From the NCBI GenBank assembly GCA_013420905.1, contig JAAXNY010000002.1, forward strand, positions 62,001 to 126,000: DNA of 64,000 bases. The letters are read 5' to 3'. Positions 10,155 through 21,195 of this stretch are shown here, one piece after another. Position 1 is the first letter of the stretch. Every line of letters starts with the position of its first letter. This DNA is from Collybia mongolica. Taxonomy: Eukaryota; Basidiomycota; Agaricomycetes; Agaricales; Clitocybaceae. A program made the position numbers and the translations under genes. The notes beneath the pieces were generated by a model. It was not told the origin of the DNA and did not search any database. It saw only the letters and a list, made by a program, of their open reading frames with translations.

Positions 10155-11365
10155 GTCCGATGAAGGAGGCTAAGGAACACGCTAGACCTACGACTAGGTC
10201 GCGTTCCAAGAGACAGCCAGAGGACCGAAATAAAAACAGAAATAGTCGTCAAGAAAGTAACGATTCGGAGAGTAGTCGGGATAGTAGCGAGGAGGAGTTG
10301 GTAGCGCCGTCTCCTAGGAAAAAGAAAGTAAAATTTGTTGAACCATCAGTAAAGTCTCCAGTACGAAAAGAATTACCCTACATTGATGTGCCTGTGGTAC
10401 CCTACATACCCCGGAGAACGGAACGCAACCCTGAACCAGTTGATCCGCTACCTAATTTTAACACTAAGCGCAGTCCGACTTATGAAACTAAGTCCCCGAT
10501 AGAAGTAAAATTAAAAGGTGGCGATATAATTGCTAAAGTGTTAGACAACCCTATCACATTGACCACGGGAGAGTTTATGGGCTCGTCAAAAACCATTAGA
10601 GATGGGATAAAGAATATTGTAACTGCCAGACGTAAGTCCCTCACCCAAAGGGACGCTAACTTGCAAATAAACGGAATAGATGAGGAAGACGTCTTACCCT
10701 TTGGAGGGGACTGGGAACTTGATGATAACTACTTACGGCATGACGCGCTACCAGTAGAGTCAATCCCATTCCAGTCTTTCTTCATCTCGGAGTATGACCG
10801 CGGCGGAATACCTAAGGGATCTATAATATGCGGAGACCCAGTCCTACAGTATTTAGAATCTTTACCAGCTGGGGAAGAGCCCAAACAGTTGTATGTAGCA
10901 AAAGAATCGGCCTCTTTGCGCGCAGTATATCCAGTAATAAATGGGGCAGGAACGGAGGAATCTTTATTAGATGGGGGATCCCAAATAGTATCAATGGCTA
11001 AACAAACGGCTTTAGACTTAGATATTTCATGGGATCCGGACGTTGTCATACACATGCAGAGTGCTAATAAACAAGTTGAGAAAACAGCGGGATTAGCGCG
11101 CAATGTTCCTTTCTTGTTTAATGACATGGCCATCTACCTCCAAGTACATATCATAAATTCACCCGCATACAAAGTATTGCTCGGGAGACCATTTGATACA
11201 CTCACGGAAAGTCAGATCAAAAATGCTTGGGACGGGGGACAAGTAGTCACTATCACGGACCCTAACACGGGACGAAGGTGTACTATCCCTACCCATGCAA
11301 AGGGATCACCGCCTAAGCTGTTGAAAAGACAACCGGAGCAGGATTTTCGGCCTTCGATGAATTAA
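10136..11365 (+). CDS. Protease-like ORF of gypsy element
   Basis: About 400 aa; the first ATG is at 10160 but the frame is open from 10136 and overlaps the end of gag by 19 nt. The N-terminal part (to about residue 70) is basic and Ser/Glu rich. The C-terminal third contains [18 protein letters not shown] near residue 269, which resembles the catalytic loop of a retropepsin-like aspartic protease (usually D-S/T-G; here D-G-G-S). It is followed by a region like [10 protein letters not shown] (about residues 348-358), typical of the second half of fungal gypsy proteases. It would cleave Gag and Pol. It ends at 11365 and overlaps the pol frame (-1 relative to it, open from 11317). Confidence 0.75.
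   Translation, partial: RVGFQLGPMKEAKEHARPTTRSRSKRQPEDRNKNRNSRQESNDSESSRDSSEEELVAPSPRKKKVKFVEPSVKSPVRKELPYIDVPVVPYIPRRTERNPEPVDPLPNFNTKRSPTYETKSPIEVKLKGGDIIAKVLDNPITLTTGEFMGSSKTIRDGIKNIVTARRKSLTQRDANLQINGIDEEDVLPFGGDWELDDNYLRHDALPVESIPFQSFFISEYDRGGIPKGSIICGDPVLQYLESLPAGEEPKQLYVAKESASLRAVYPVINGAGTEESLLDGGSQIVSMAKQTALDLDISWDPDVVIHMQSANKQVEKTAGLARNVPFLFNDMAIYLQVHIINSPAYKVLLGRPFDTLTESQIKNAWDGGQVVTITDPNTGRRCTIPTHAKGSPPKLLKRQPEQDFRPSMN
10142..10148 (+). promoter_or_regulatory. Candidate -1 ribosomal frameshift site (GGGTTTC)
   Basis: In the gag frame the bases read G GGT TTC AAT TAG, matching the X XXY YYZ pattern. The heptamer ends 3 bases before the gag stop. The -1 frame (GGG TTT CAA TTA GGT CCG ATG) is open and runs straight into the protease-like ORF, whose frame is open only from 10136. 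Confidence 0.65.
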
Positions 11366-14300
11366 TCCAAAGTGATCAAGGAGAGCTAGCCGTAGAAATT
11401 GCTGAAGATGAGAACGGAAACTTTATTATAACGGGTTATAGACACCCTACTGATAAACGGAATTTTGGTCACAAAGAACTTAGAGATGTCTTTTTGTCTA
11501 GAAGTGATGTGAACATGAATAGTACAGTACCTGAACGCGAATTACTAGCCACGTACTTGGCTTCCGTAGATGAGCGCGATGGACCAGTAATAAACTACGA
11601 GCAGAACAGCAGCGACCCAGCAAGTACACCCACTAGACCTATGACATACGCTCAAGAACAGCCCATGATCGATAAAGCTTTAAGTAAATTAAAGCGGTGG
11701 CAAATTGGCACCAACGAGCGCGGTCTTGGAACTGCAACAAGTGAAAAGTGTAATATTGAGCCCATGGATCAGCTAGTAGGAAAGAAGTATAAACCAGTAC
11801 ATTTGAAAACAAAACCAACACTGGCAGACCTGCCGGATAAATTTAGAATTATCAGAGATATAAAGGGTGACCCTTTAGCGGCCCTACCCGTTCTAACGCC
11901 TAACCCACCTCCGTTTAAACCAACTGGAAGGTATACTGAGGAAAGGCGCGCGGAATTCCAAAGGGTACACGAAGAAGAGAGCTTCTTAAAACCTAAAGAG
12001 ATGGATATAATCCACGACTTTATGTGCAAACATAATGATGGTTTTGCCTGGAATGATAGTGAGCGCGGTAGCTTTAAGAAGGAATATTTTCCTCCCGTCG
12101 AGATACCAGTAGTCCCACATACGCCGTGGACAGAAAGGAACATTAGAATCCCACCAGGGATCTATGAAGATGTTTGTAAAATCATCAAAACTAAAATTGA
12201 TGCAGGAGTCTATGAGAGATCCAATTCATCATATAGGTCTAGATGGTTTACCGTATTAAAGAAAGGCCCAGGAAAGAAGCTTAGAATTGTACATAGTCTA
12301 GAACCGCTGAATGCAGTCACAATAGCGCACTCGGGCTTACCACCCGCTACCGAAGAACTAGCAGAACACTTCGCAGGGCGCGCTTGTGGCGGAATGATGG
12401 ATCTATATGTAGGATACAATGAGAGGCCTTTAGCAGAAACCTCGCGCGATCTAACCACGTTCCAAACACCGTTTGGCGCGCTGAGACTAGTAACACTTCC
12501 TATGGGATGGACGAATTCAGTTCCAATATTTCATGATGATGTCACATACATCCTACAGGATGAGGTACCACATGTCACAATACCCTACATTGATGATGTA
12601 CCCGTGCGCGGTCCAGCAACGCGCTACGAACTGCCGGACGGAACAGAAGAAGAGCTACCTGGTGCTCCAGGTGTTAGGCGCTTCTTCTGGGAACATATGC
12701 AAAATGTAAATCGCGTCGTACAGAGAATGAAGTATTCTGGAGGAACGTTTTCAGGATATAAGTCTATGTTATGCGCAAGTGAAATTCTAGTGGTAGGACA
12801 TAGATGTACCTATGAAGGACGAAAACCTACTACTGATAGAATCGGTGTAGTTGAAAGATGGGGACCATGCAAAGATGTCAGTGAAGTACGCGCTTACATG
12901 GGAACTATTGGTGTATGCAGGAATTTCATTAAAGACTTCGCCCGTATAGGCCAACCAATTCAAAAGTTAACTAGAAGTAGTGAACCTTGGATATGGGGGC
13001 CTGAGCAAGAAGAAGCGCAGCAGCTATTGTTAGACGCACTTAAAAATAGTCCCGCGCTCCGTCCAATTAATTACACCTGGAATACGCCAGTGGTATTGTC
13101 AGTAGATACGTCATGGAAAGCCGTAGGCTACTATATCTATCAGGAAGACCCTGATATACCTGGAAGAAAGCACTATGCTAGATTTGACTCGATAACTCTG
13201 AATGAGCGCAAAGCGCGCTTCTCACAACCCAAACGAGAGCTATTCGGATTGATGAGAGTTCTAATGGCATGTTATTATTGGTTTATTGGAGTACGAAATT
13301 TGGTAGTGGAAACGGATGCAAAGTACATTAAGGGGATGTTATCAAACCCAAGTCTAGGACCTAATGCAACGGTAAATAGGTGGATTGATAGGATACTTAT
13401 GTTCCACTTTACTCTGGTTCATAAAGCTGGTAAAGGCTTTGGCCCAGATGGTCTGTCAAGACGAGACGCGCGGCTAGGGGATCCTGTCTACCCGGACCCA
13501 GACAATGGTTACGACGAACCCTCAGGTCCTTTAAGGTTTATCAACCCAACGGAAGGATTGGATGACCCTTTGGAGCTGTCAGATTTTAAAGAGGAGATCG
13601 ACACGCGCGGCGGATATTTATTCCAACTTGCGAAGGAAATCTCTGATTTTGAAGTTGAAGTAAACAATGCCTGGGCTGGTGAAGCAGCATTTATTGGAGA
13701 AGTAAAACAGCACTTAGGTTTAGGACGGTTCGGTATTCAAAGAGAAGCTTATCTAAAGCAACTTGTAAATACTACTGTCATACCCGATGAAAAGTTTAAA
13801 TATGACCCTAATGTAAGGGAAGTATATGACGAGTCTAAACGAACACCTACGGCGCAGGAACAGGATAAAAACCTACCTTTAATAAAAGAATGGTTAAAAA
13901 GACCACAAAAGAGACCAAAAGGAATGACGGATCGCGCCTACCTAAAGTTTGCAAGGCAGGCGTCTAATTTCTTTTTGGATCCAGAAGGCAGGATGTATAG
14001 GAAAAATATCGATAGCGCGCACCAGCTTGTTGTTGATAAAAATCACCGGACATATATGATGAAGGCGTCTCACGATTCTGTTGGACATAGGGGTTTCTAT
14101 GCAACAAAATCCTTAATAGATAAAAGATTTTGGTGGCTAGAAATGGAACGCGATGTATCATGGTATGTGAAGTCATGTCACATCTGTCAGACAAGGCTCT
14201 TAACTTTGTTGAGAATCCCTCCTGTCATAACCCACACGCCGTCTATATTCCAAGTATTGCATGCGGACACCATGTATATGAGCCCATCGTCTAACGGTTA

Positions 14301-15360
14301 TAAATACATTGTCCAAGGAAGATGTGCGCTGTCTTCGTGGATGGAAGGCGCGCCCCTCAAATCTGAGGATGGCAAGACCTTGGGAAGGTGGCTGTTTGAA
14401 GAAGTAATTTGTAGATGGGGTTCCCTAACGGAAATTGTAACGGATAATGGTCCTGCCTTTGTCGCAGCCAAAGCGTGGCTGGAATCCAAGTATGGTATTA
14501 CAGGAATAAGTATATCACCATACAATTCCAAAGGAAATGGGATCGCCGAGCGCGCACATTGGGATGTGCGTCAAGCTGTCTTCAAAGCTACAGGTGGTGA
14601 TGTAAAGAAGTGGTACTACTTCTTCCACCATGTAATGTGGGCTGACAGAATTACTATACGGAAAGGGACGGGTTGCTCCCCCTATTTTATGATTACGGGC
14701 GCGCACCCAACCTTACCGTTAGATATTATCGAAGCCACTTGGTTAGTAAAGTTACCAGGAAAAATATTGACTACAGAGGAACTCATTGGATTTAGAGCGC
14801 AGGCTCTAGCTAAGCACGTCCAGCATGTGGCTGATATGAGGAAACGTATCAATATAGAAAAACGAAGGAGACTATTACAGTATGAGAAGGATCACAGCGC
14901 GACCATCAGAGACTATGATTTCAAACCAGGAAGTTTAGTACTAGTTAGAAATACCGAGGTCGAAAGTTCGCTCAATAAAAAGCTGAAGCCACGGTACCTG
15001 GGACCAATGATAGTCCTTAGACGAAACCGCGGGGGAGCCTATATTGTTTGCGAAATGGATGGATCGGTGTGGCAACATAAAGTGGGGGCGTTTAGGGTTA
15101 TTCCCTATTTTGCTAGGAGTACAATTGAACTGCCGGATAATCTGCAAGATCTAATAGACATCTCTAGCGAAACACTAAATGCTTTAGTGGAATCGAAAGA
15201 TCCCGCTAATAGGCAAGTTTACAAGGAGCGTGACTATACGTTTGACAGAGTCCAATTGGATCAGTCCGATTCAGAGTCAAGCTCTAGTGAGAACACTGAG
15301 GAGGGGATAGCGCCGGCGCTACCACAAACTACTATGTCACACCGGAAGTTGCATAGGTGA
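11317..15360 (+). CDS. pol: Pol polyprotein: reverse transcriptase, RNase H, integrase
   Basis: Open from 11317 in the -1 frame relative to the preceding ORF; no good ATG opens it and no clear slippery heptamer is seen at this second junction. Counting from 11494, reverse transcriptase has a first Asp in [15 protein letters not shown] (about residue 300), LPMGWTNS, and the catalytic YIDDV (about 364). RNase H has [19 protein letters not shown] (about 532) and [11 protein letters not shown]. Integrase has the zinc motif HDSVGHRGF...SCHICQTR (about 858-895) and the acidic triad in [15 protein letters not shown] and GIAERAH (about 925, 983, 1019). A GPY/F-like segment ([10 protein letters not shown]) follows near 1165. 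No chromodomain is recognised. The tail is acidic and Ser-rich. Uninterrupted, so potentially functional. Confidence 0.93.
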   Translation, partial: AVEKTTGAGFSAFDELIQSDQGELAVEIAEDENGNFIITGYRHPTDKRNFGHKELRDVFLSRSDVNMNSTVPERELLATYLASVDERDGPVINYEQNSSDPASTPTRPMTYAQEQPMIDKALSKLKRWQIGTNERGLGTATSEKCNIEPMDQLVGKKYKPVHLKTKPTLADLPDKFRIIRDIKGDPLAALPVLTPNPPPFKPTGRYTEERRAEFQRVHEEESFLKPKEMDIIHDFMCKHNDGFAWNDSERGSFKKEYFPPVEIPVVPHTPWTERNIRIPPGIYEDVCKIIKTKIDAGVYERSNSSYRSRWFTVLKKGPGKKLRIVHSLEPLNAVTIAHSGLPPATEELAEHFAGRACGGMMDLYVGYNERPLAETSRDLTTFQTPFGALRLVTLPMGWTNSVPIFHDDVTYILQDEVPHVTIPYIDDVPVRGPATRYELPDGTEEELPGAPGVRRFFWEHMQNVNRVVQRMKYSGGTFSGYKSMLCASEILVVGHRCTYEGRKPTTDRIGVVERWGPCKDVSEVRAYMGTIGVCRNFIKDFARIGQPIQKLTRSSEPWIWGPEQEEAQQLLLDALKNSPALRPINYTWNTPVVLSVDTSWKAVGYYIYQEDPDIPGRKHYARFDSITLNERKARFSQPKRELFGLMRVLMACYYWFIGVRNLVVETDAKYIKGMLSNPSLGPNATVNRWIDRILMFHFTLVHKAGKGFGPDGLSRRDARLGDPVYPDPDNGYDEPSGPLRFINPTEGLDDPLELSDFKEEIDTRGGYLFQLAKEISDFEVEVNNAWAGEAAFIGEVKQHLGLGRFGIQREAYLKQLVNTTVIPDEKFKYDPNVREVYDESKRTPTAQEQDKNLPLIKEWLKRPQKRPKGMTDRAYLKFARQASNFFLDPEGRMYRKNIDSAHQLVVDKNHRTYMMKASHDSVGHRGFYATKSLIDKRFWWLEMERDVSWYVKSCHICQTRLLTLLRIPPVITHTPSIFQVLHADTMYMSPSSNGYKYIVQGRCALSSWMEGAPLKSEDGKTLGRWLFEEVICRWGSLTEIVTDNGPAFVAAKAWLESKYGITGISISPYNSKGNGIAERAHWDVRQAVFKATGGDVKKWYYFFHHVMWADRITIRKGTGCSPYFMITGAHPTLPLDIIEATWLVKLPGKILTTEELIGFRAQALAKHVQHVADMRKRINIEKRRRLLQYEKDHSATIRDYDFKPGSLVLVRNTEVESSLNKKLKPRYLGPMIVLRRNRGGAYIVCEMDGSVWQHKVGAFRVIPYFARSTIELPDNLQDLIDISSETLNALVESKDPANRQVYKERDYTFDRVQLDQSDSESSSSENTEEGIAPALPQTTMSHRKLHR

Positions 15361-15506
15361 TAAATCAGTATGGAAACAGAAGCAGTAAAGACAGTATAAG
15401 CAACTAAGCGAAGTAGTAAGGACAGTGTTAAGCCGAGTAAAGACAGTAATACAAAGGAGCATGGGGAGGGACACCATAACTCAGGAGGAAGTTAATTGGA
15501 CTGTCC

Positions 15507-16889
15507 TCAAGCAGATATGAAGTCGTCTTCAACCTCGGGCAAGGGCAAGTCAGCCGGAGCTACCTCCTCCTTATCATTGTCATCCTGGTCATGGACTTCC
15601 GTAGCGCTCGCAGTGGCAGCCTCGTCAGAGCCTCCCTCCAGAGCGGCCTCGTTCATTAGACCATTGAGGCGAGTAACCTCGTCCATAGTGGCATCACGAC
15701 GCTTCAATAAGAAGGACACTGTATGACTGATCTCCTCCAACTCAGCGCGGTAGTTTAAAAGCATCCTACCGAGGGCTTGCTTGGTGTGCGACATGGGATC
15801 GCCCGCGTCTGCAATCAAGCGCGCCCGCGCTAAGACTACATTGTGCTCCTTGGAGGGACGGAAGTCAATAAAGACACGAGTATCTGATGCACAGTCGGTA
15901 TAAATTTAGGACCATCTATTATTAGAAAACGTACCCTCAGCAGATACCTTTGGATCTTCATCCGGGGTGTCTTGCCTCGTACGCTTTTTGGGACGAAGAG
16001 TGCTGCCGCAATTGAGCTCGGAACGCTTGCCGTCCTGTAGGAATAAGAAACAAAGTAATAGACAGAGCAAAAACAAGAATGGGTACCTTGATGGCAGCCT
16101 TTTCAGCCTTAGTCCTTTTGACACGGGGAACCTTAATGTTCTCCTTCTCCTTGCGGCTACGGGTGATTGGTCCTTCACTAAGGAGACGACTAGTCACTGA
16201 TCCAGAGACAGTAGCACTAGCCGTAGCGCCGGAATCAATGACCATATTCTTGAGTAAAGAAGAGACGCCATTGAGTATGTCGCGCACTGACAGCGCGGTA
16301 GCTAAAAAGAAACATACCGAGTCAGTACCAGACATTTCAATGTCACCATCATATTCACCGCCAGCAATGACCTCGCCTGGAATAGTGGTACCATCCGCTT
16401 CACCACCAGTAGCAGGGACCTAGTACCAGAAAACCATGGTTTAAAGAGCAGTACAGTACAAGATGAGGTAAAAAGCACGCACCGCGGTTTGAGACAGGTG
16501 CTCAGTGCGGACCTTTTCACGGTGACGGTGAATAGCGGCAGTCAGAGTCACAATATTACGGTAAACAGGCTCTTGAAGTAACTCGGGGTATACATGTTGT
16601 AGTCCCTGGAATGCCTTACGGACGCCAAAAATAACATTCTGCCAGGACCGCTCCGTCAAAACCAATTTGGACTCAGTCAGGAGTAGCTGTAAATTGTAAA
16701 ACCTGGTTACAAAAACGGCGTTTTAAAAAGTGTAATTGGTAAAAAGTGTACCGCGGTTTCGCCTAACTTCCGGACGCTGACCCTTTGTTCAACAAGGGTG
16801 TCCATCGATAAACGAGCTTGAAAGGTGTGCCACTGAGCTTGGACCATCTTGAAGTTCTCGATGTCTTGATAGTTGGGGGGGCTAGTCAT
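15507..16889 (-). CDS. Antisense spliced gene B carried by the gypsy element
   Basis: Five exons on the minus strand (16889-16752, 16686-16483, 16419-16087, 16034-15935, 15835-15507) keep one frame and give about 367 aa. Donors are GTACAC, GTGCGT, GTACCC and GTACGT; acceptors are TACAG, CTAG, ACAG and GTAG. The start is the ATG at 16887-16889. The middle region is basic with NLS-like patches (RKEKENIKVPRVKRTKAEK; KKRTR), and the C-terminal part is acidic (EVHDQDDNDKEEV). No known domain is recognised. A GTATGT inside exon 3 (near 16312) is read through because the frame continues. It lies tail-to-tail with pol and in the same orientation as gene A. Function unknown; a nuclear role is only suggested by composition. 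Confidence 0.7.
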
Positions 16890-17582
16890 AATAATGCAAA
16901 GGAAATTGATTCTTCGAACCAGAACGTTGTAAAGAGAGTATAATAGAGTCGGGCGATGTCTTGGGACAAAAAGCACAGCCAGTGCCCTTTTTATACCTCT
17001 ACGACTAGAGAAGCGCTACCCAGTCTCTCATTCGTTGCGCGCGTTCTATCCCCAGAAAAATCTATACATTTCAACTGAACAGGTCCGAGACGCGTGCCTA
17101 ATTGAAATGCTGGGCCCAATTGAAAAAGGAGCTCCGTAAAAATTCATGTGGAGCGCGGCAGTGTCCGCATGACAACTGGGACAGTTGTTGTCAGTGTTGA
17201 GGGGGAGATGGGTATAAGCAAAATCGATTTGGAAAAACCTACCAAGGTTACAAGGATTGAAATAGATTGTCTATAAAAAGTCAGTGATCGCACCACGGTC
17301 TTAATGATCGAGAGAATTGCACCAGAATTAAACTGTACTATTTATAACTTAAGTAGCCGGTGCAAGGGCGGAAGCTTTCTTATGAAGACAATAGAACAAC
17401 GGGTAAACCAATTGTATTGTTTATAGTCCAGGGGACTGTATGTAGAAACATGTGTTGGACTTCAATTAATAAAATTGAAGCCCAACGAAAGGCGGGGGAA
17501 TAAGTAATATGTAAGGGCACAGGGGCCCGGGAAAACACAAGTAGATAAAAAAAAAAAATATAGGGGGGGGGGCGCGGCGCGG
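16890..17582. other. Spacer between antisense genes A and B
   Basis: About 690 bp with no ORF of note. It would contain the promoter of gene B and the 3' end of gene A. It includes an A-run and a G-run at about 17548-17573. Confidence 0.5.
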
Positions 17583-19527
17583 CTACTCCTCCTCGCTGTC
17601 AGGCACGGACGAAGAGGAACTTGACGACAAAGAACCATCATCAACCTCTGCTTCTTCCTCCAAGGGCGGCCAAGGGAGGTTCTGGAAATCCGCGTAGAAG
17701 AGGAGAGCGCTCTCCGTGGCTGGCGTAGTCAGCAAGAGGTTTTGAAGGCCCTCCAGGCCTTCCTCCTCGTACAACTTACCGATGGTGCCAACTATGCGCG
17801 CCAACAAGGAGTTGCGCATTTCAAGCGCGCGGTTAGCGGCCTGAATGACCTCCGCGGCAAGAGAGTCCGCGTCGCCTAGCTGAGCATAGGCTTCAGCAAC
17901 CGCTAGTAGAATAAGTAAAATCATTAGTAAACAAAAAGACAGAAAGAAAATGGCTTACTAGAAATGCCCGCACCAAGCATCGGCCCCAGATCCTCACGAA
18001 GCCTAGCGCGCTTCTGGGGAGTGAGGCTGAAGCTGCACTTCCCCTTCTTGGCGGTGGCGCATTCAACGCACGGTTTACCCCAACCGTTGAAGGTGCACTC
18101 AATGTCACCACGGGTGGTGCACATCGTGCAAGGATAGCCCACCTAGTAAAAAAATGATCAGTAACAAGAAATAAAGTAGTAATAAACATACGGAAGAGCG
18201 CCGCGGCGCAAGGTCAGCCAGCAGGGAGGTAATAGGGGACTGTAGCGGCGTCAGCTCCCGGTTGGAACCAGCGCGTGCTTGCGGCGTGTCGCCTGAGCCC
18301 TATCCCTAGAACGGGTGGTCTTACGCGACCGACGAGGAGAAGGGGCCGCGGGAGGCAACAACTCCGCAAACCCCTCTTGAGCCAACTGGCGTGCGATCTC
18401 ATCATCGAAGAGCCAAAGCTCAGGGACTTCAACCTTCACCGGCGGCTGCCCAGAGGACTAAGGAGATAAAGATGAGTAAACGTAAATGACTTCAGAAAGA
18501 GACATACCGGGCCTGCTTCCGAGGGACGCAGCGCGGAAGCACTGCCAGTCCCCTGGGCGCGCGACATGTCAGACTAGAATTTTGAAATCAAGTCAGCAAT
18601 AATGTGAAACTCGTAAAGTAAAGGATATACCTGGGGAACCGCACGGCCTTTTCCCTTGGACCCAGCATTACGCTTCCGCTTGAGGGGCTATTAAAATAAG
18701 TCAACCACCGAAGGAAAGTAATAAAAAGCAGTGATAAACGAACCGCAGGTACCAAGACCGGGGAGCGCGCCGGCAAGGGCGCGGCGGACCAATTGTCCCG
18801 GTACTGATGGTAACGGCGCGGTGCGCCCACCATGCGAGGAGGGACGAGGAAAGTATCCTGAAAGATACTTTCACCGTTGTCGCGCTCGAAGCGCGACCCC
18901 ACCTGGTCCAGGACTTGCTCCACAGTGGGAGCCTGGCCCTAAAGTAAAAGGTAGTCAGCTTGACAAGGGCAGGCAGAGTAAAGAAGTAAACAAGTCACTT
19001 ACCAGAAGAATGGAATTGTGGCCCAGGTCAGTCGATATGACCGTGCGCCAGGAAGACCACGAAGCCTCGCGCGCGTCGACAGGGATGCGCATCACTTGAA
19101 GGTGAAGCGCGCGCAGGAGGAGGATAGCCGGATATGGCAGCGAGAAACGCGCGCCACGGACCACGCCAGTGATGGCATCCTGAGACCAGTAAATAAGTAA
19201 AAGGAGTTAACAAGTAAAAGATGGGCGTACGATGAGCATGGAGCAGTGATCGACAAAGTCGATCAAGTCATCAAGGTCAAGGGGACCTTGGTGGTCCATA
19301 CGGGGCGCGAGCTCCTCGGCCATGATAATCCACCCTTGCTCCATAGCGACGAAGACGTCGCCCTCGGCATCTTCGAGGAGGTCCGAGAAGGAAGGGATCG
19401 GCTGGTCCACATAGACCATGGTGGGGGAACGGCCCTCAGTCGGCAGAATCGCGGCAGAAAGCGAGAGGGACAGCGCGGAAGGCGAGCGCAGAGCACGAGC
19501 CATGGCGGAAGTGGAAGTGGAAGACAT
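17583..19527 (-). CDS. Antisense spliced gene A with Zn2Cys6-like motif, carried by the gypsy element
   Basis: Eight exons on the minus strand: 19527-19231, 19179-19003, 18938-18744, 18687-18631, 18573-18508, 18457-18192, 18142-17959, 17902-17583. All introns have GT...AG ends and are about 48-65 nt. The protein would be about 520 aa. Exon 7 carries CTMCTTRGDIEC...CVECATAKKGKC, spaced CX2CX7CX8CX2CX7C, close to a fungal Zn(II)2Cys6 cluster but placed in the C-terminal half. Exon 4 is a basic patch (PLKRKRNAGSKGKG). Exon 6 is 266 nt, one short of a whole number of codons: its start fits exon 5 and its end fits exon 7, but in different frames. This copy therefore appears to have a one-base deletion between about 18254 and 18330. 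A DNA-binding or Gag-accessory role is conceivable; function unknown. Confidence 0.6.
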
Positions 19528-19971
19528 TTCTGTTTGAAAAGAGTTGGAGCGTTTGAGCAATGCAGATAGCAAAGAGATTTAGAAATGGGCTATAAAGTCC
19601 AAATTGTCTAAAACTTAGCAAGGACGCGAGCTTTTTAAAACGCACAACCCTGCATTGCGAAGCTCTGAAAGACAAACAGGAGTACCGATCTCTTGCTGAA
19701 GTGTCAGAAACATAACGAGAAAAATGTCCAGATGACTGAAATATCTGTAAAGCAATGTCCGAATGTCAAGTACTCTCTCAGGAGACGTATATAGCTGTCA
19801 CGATCCTGATGGGAAGTAAAACCTCTGGGCTCGATCCCAACATCGCGCGCCTACCTGTCTAAAAGCGGAACCGTTGTAACATTGTACTGAAAGATTAGAC
19901 GCGTGCAGACCCGAAGTATTGGACCAACATGCCGGCAAAGAGAGACTGAGGACAGTCTACATTTGTGGTAT
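19528..19971. other. Region between gene A start and 3' LTR
   Basis: No supported coding sequence. It likely contains the promoter of the antisense gene A and the 3' untranslated region of the sense RNA. Confidence 0.5.
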
Positions 19972-19979
19972 GGGGGAGA
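19972..19979 (+). promoter_or_regulatory. Polypurine tract of gypsy element
   Basis: GGGGGAGA immediately precedes the 3' LTR start (TGATAG at 19980), the expected place for plus-strand priming. Confidence 0.7.
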
Positions 19980-21195
19980 TGATAGGGCCCGAAATTGTTT
20001 GCACTTATAAAGTCGACAAGTAAGGCTATTAGTGTCATTTCTAATAACCAAGTAAGCGGTAATAAAGGATTAGAGTCGAGCTCCAAGACGGCTAATCAGA
20101 GTGAACTAGTCTAATGGATAATACACTATCAGTACAGAGGACTATGAGTACGGTCTATTATTAGTCCTATTCACCATGCCCGGTTACAACCTCGGTGTCT
20201 TAGTTCATAAGTAACCGTTGTAGTATGATATCATTAGTCCGGGGATCATCATTAATAGGAGAAGTAATTGTAAATTCGGGACTTGCACAACCCGATCCTA
20301 GTCAGGGGTACTTGGTGTTAACTACCGGAAGCGACGGGACACCGTGAATAACAACAGGGACAATCAGGGGGAGTAAACGACAGTGCCGCGCTGTTTTAAA
20401 TAACAAAGCGCGCGGTCGGGACTTGATAAGAGTTTAGCCCGCTCTTTCAATATTTGATAAGTAACCAGTAAACGACATAATTGGCACGCGTGGCGCGCGC
20501 GCCAAGCTGTAGTAGACGCGTCGGTATTGAATACAGATCCTTGGCACACGGGAGCGCGGTTCCGTGTAAAATTTACAATTCCGTATGATATTTAGTTTGT
20601 ACATTATAAATAGACTGTAGATGAGTAGTGCTAAGGTAAGGAATCTTGCCCCCACTTCGCGCGACTATAGAGTATACAAATCACATTTGTTAAAACACTA
20701 TTGCGTGCCCGAATTAAGGATCAGATTGCTTCAACGTGTCTTGATTGGAATTGATTGGAGAACCACAGAATTAAAGAAACTTAGTTCACTTGGAACTTAG
20801 TACCGTATTGTCCGTTGGAATTACTAGGCACTTGGCCTTAGTGCACTTGGCACTGTATTGTTTGATAAGTCGCTTGGACTTATAGATCCGCTTGGGATCA
20901 CTAATAATTGAACGTACACTTGGTACTCAGTCTATTGGATCGAGAGATATTATAAATATACCTAGCAGGTTTTTGAACCTGTGTTGAAGCTTTTGTCTAA
21001 ATCGAACCCGTTGAGAGATCATTGGAAAGGGCTTTGGCTAGTACTATTCAAAGCTTAGTGCTTCTAAGCACTTGAACCCGAACTCAAAACAGGCGATTCC
21101 TACTGTTCGTATGTTGATTGTTAGGTTTGGTGTGTGTGTGAGAGAGATTACATTTCATAGCATCAGCGCACTTATAGCCCAGGAGCCCCCTTTCA
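19980..21195 (+). repeat. 3' LTR of gypsy element
   Basis: 1,216 bp; nearly identical to the 5' LTR, followed by the target duplication CCGT at 21196-21199. Confidence 0.95.

Larger units (their letters stand above)
6971..21195 (+). mobile_element. Young Ty3/gypsy LTR retrotransposon with two extra antisense genes
   Basis: 14.2-kb element bounded by 1,216-bp LTRs (6971-8186, 19980-21195) that start TGATAG and end TTTCA. Only two differences between the LTRs were seen by eye (C/T near 7992, G/A near 8110). Target duplication CCGT is at 6967-6970 and 21196-21199. Plus-strand coding: gag (8643-10154), protease-like ORF (10160-11365), pol (to 15360). The 4.6 kb between pol and the 3' LTR holds two spliced genes on the minus strand. 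It is inserted into an older LTR of the same family. High CpG content and intact frames indicate recent transposition. Confidence 0.95.

Noticed and set aside
16302..16317. 16-nt intron (GTATGT...TTTTAG) in antisense gene B exon 3
   Set aside because: Far too short for a fungal intron, and the frame reads through it into a good protein segment.
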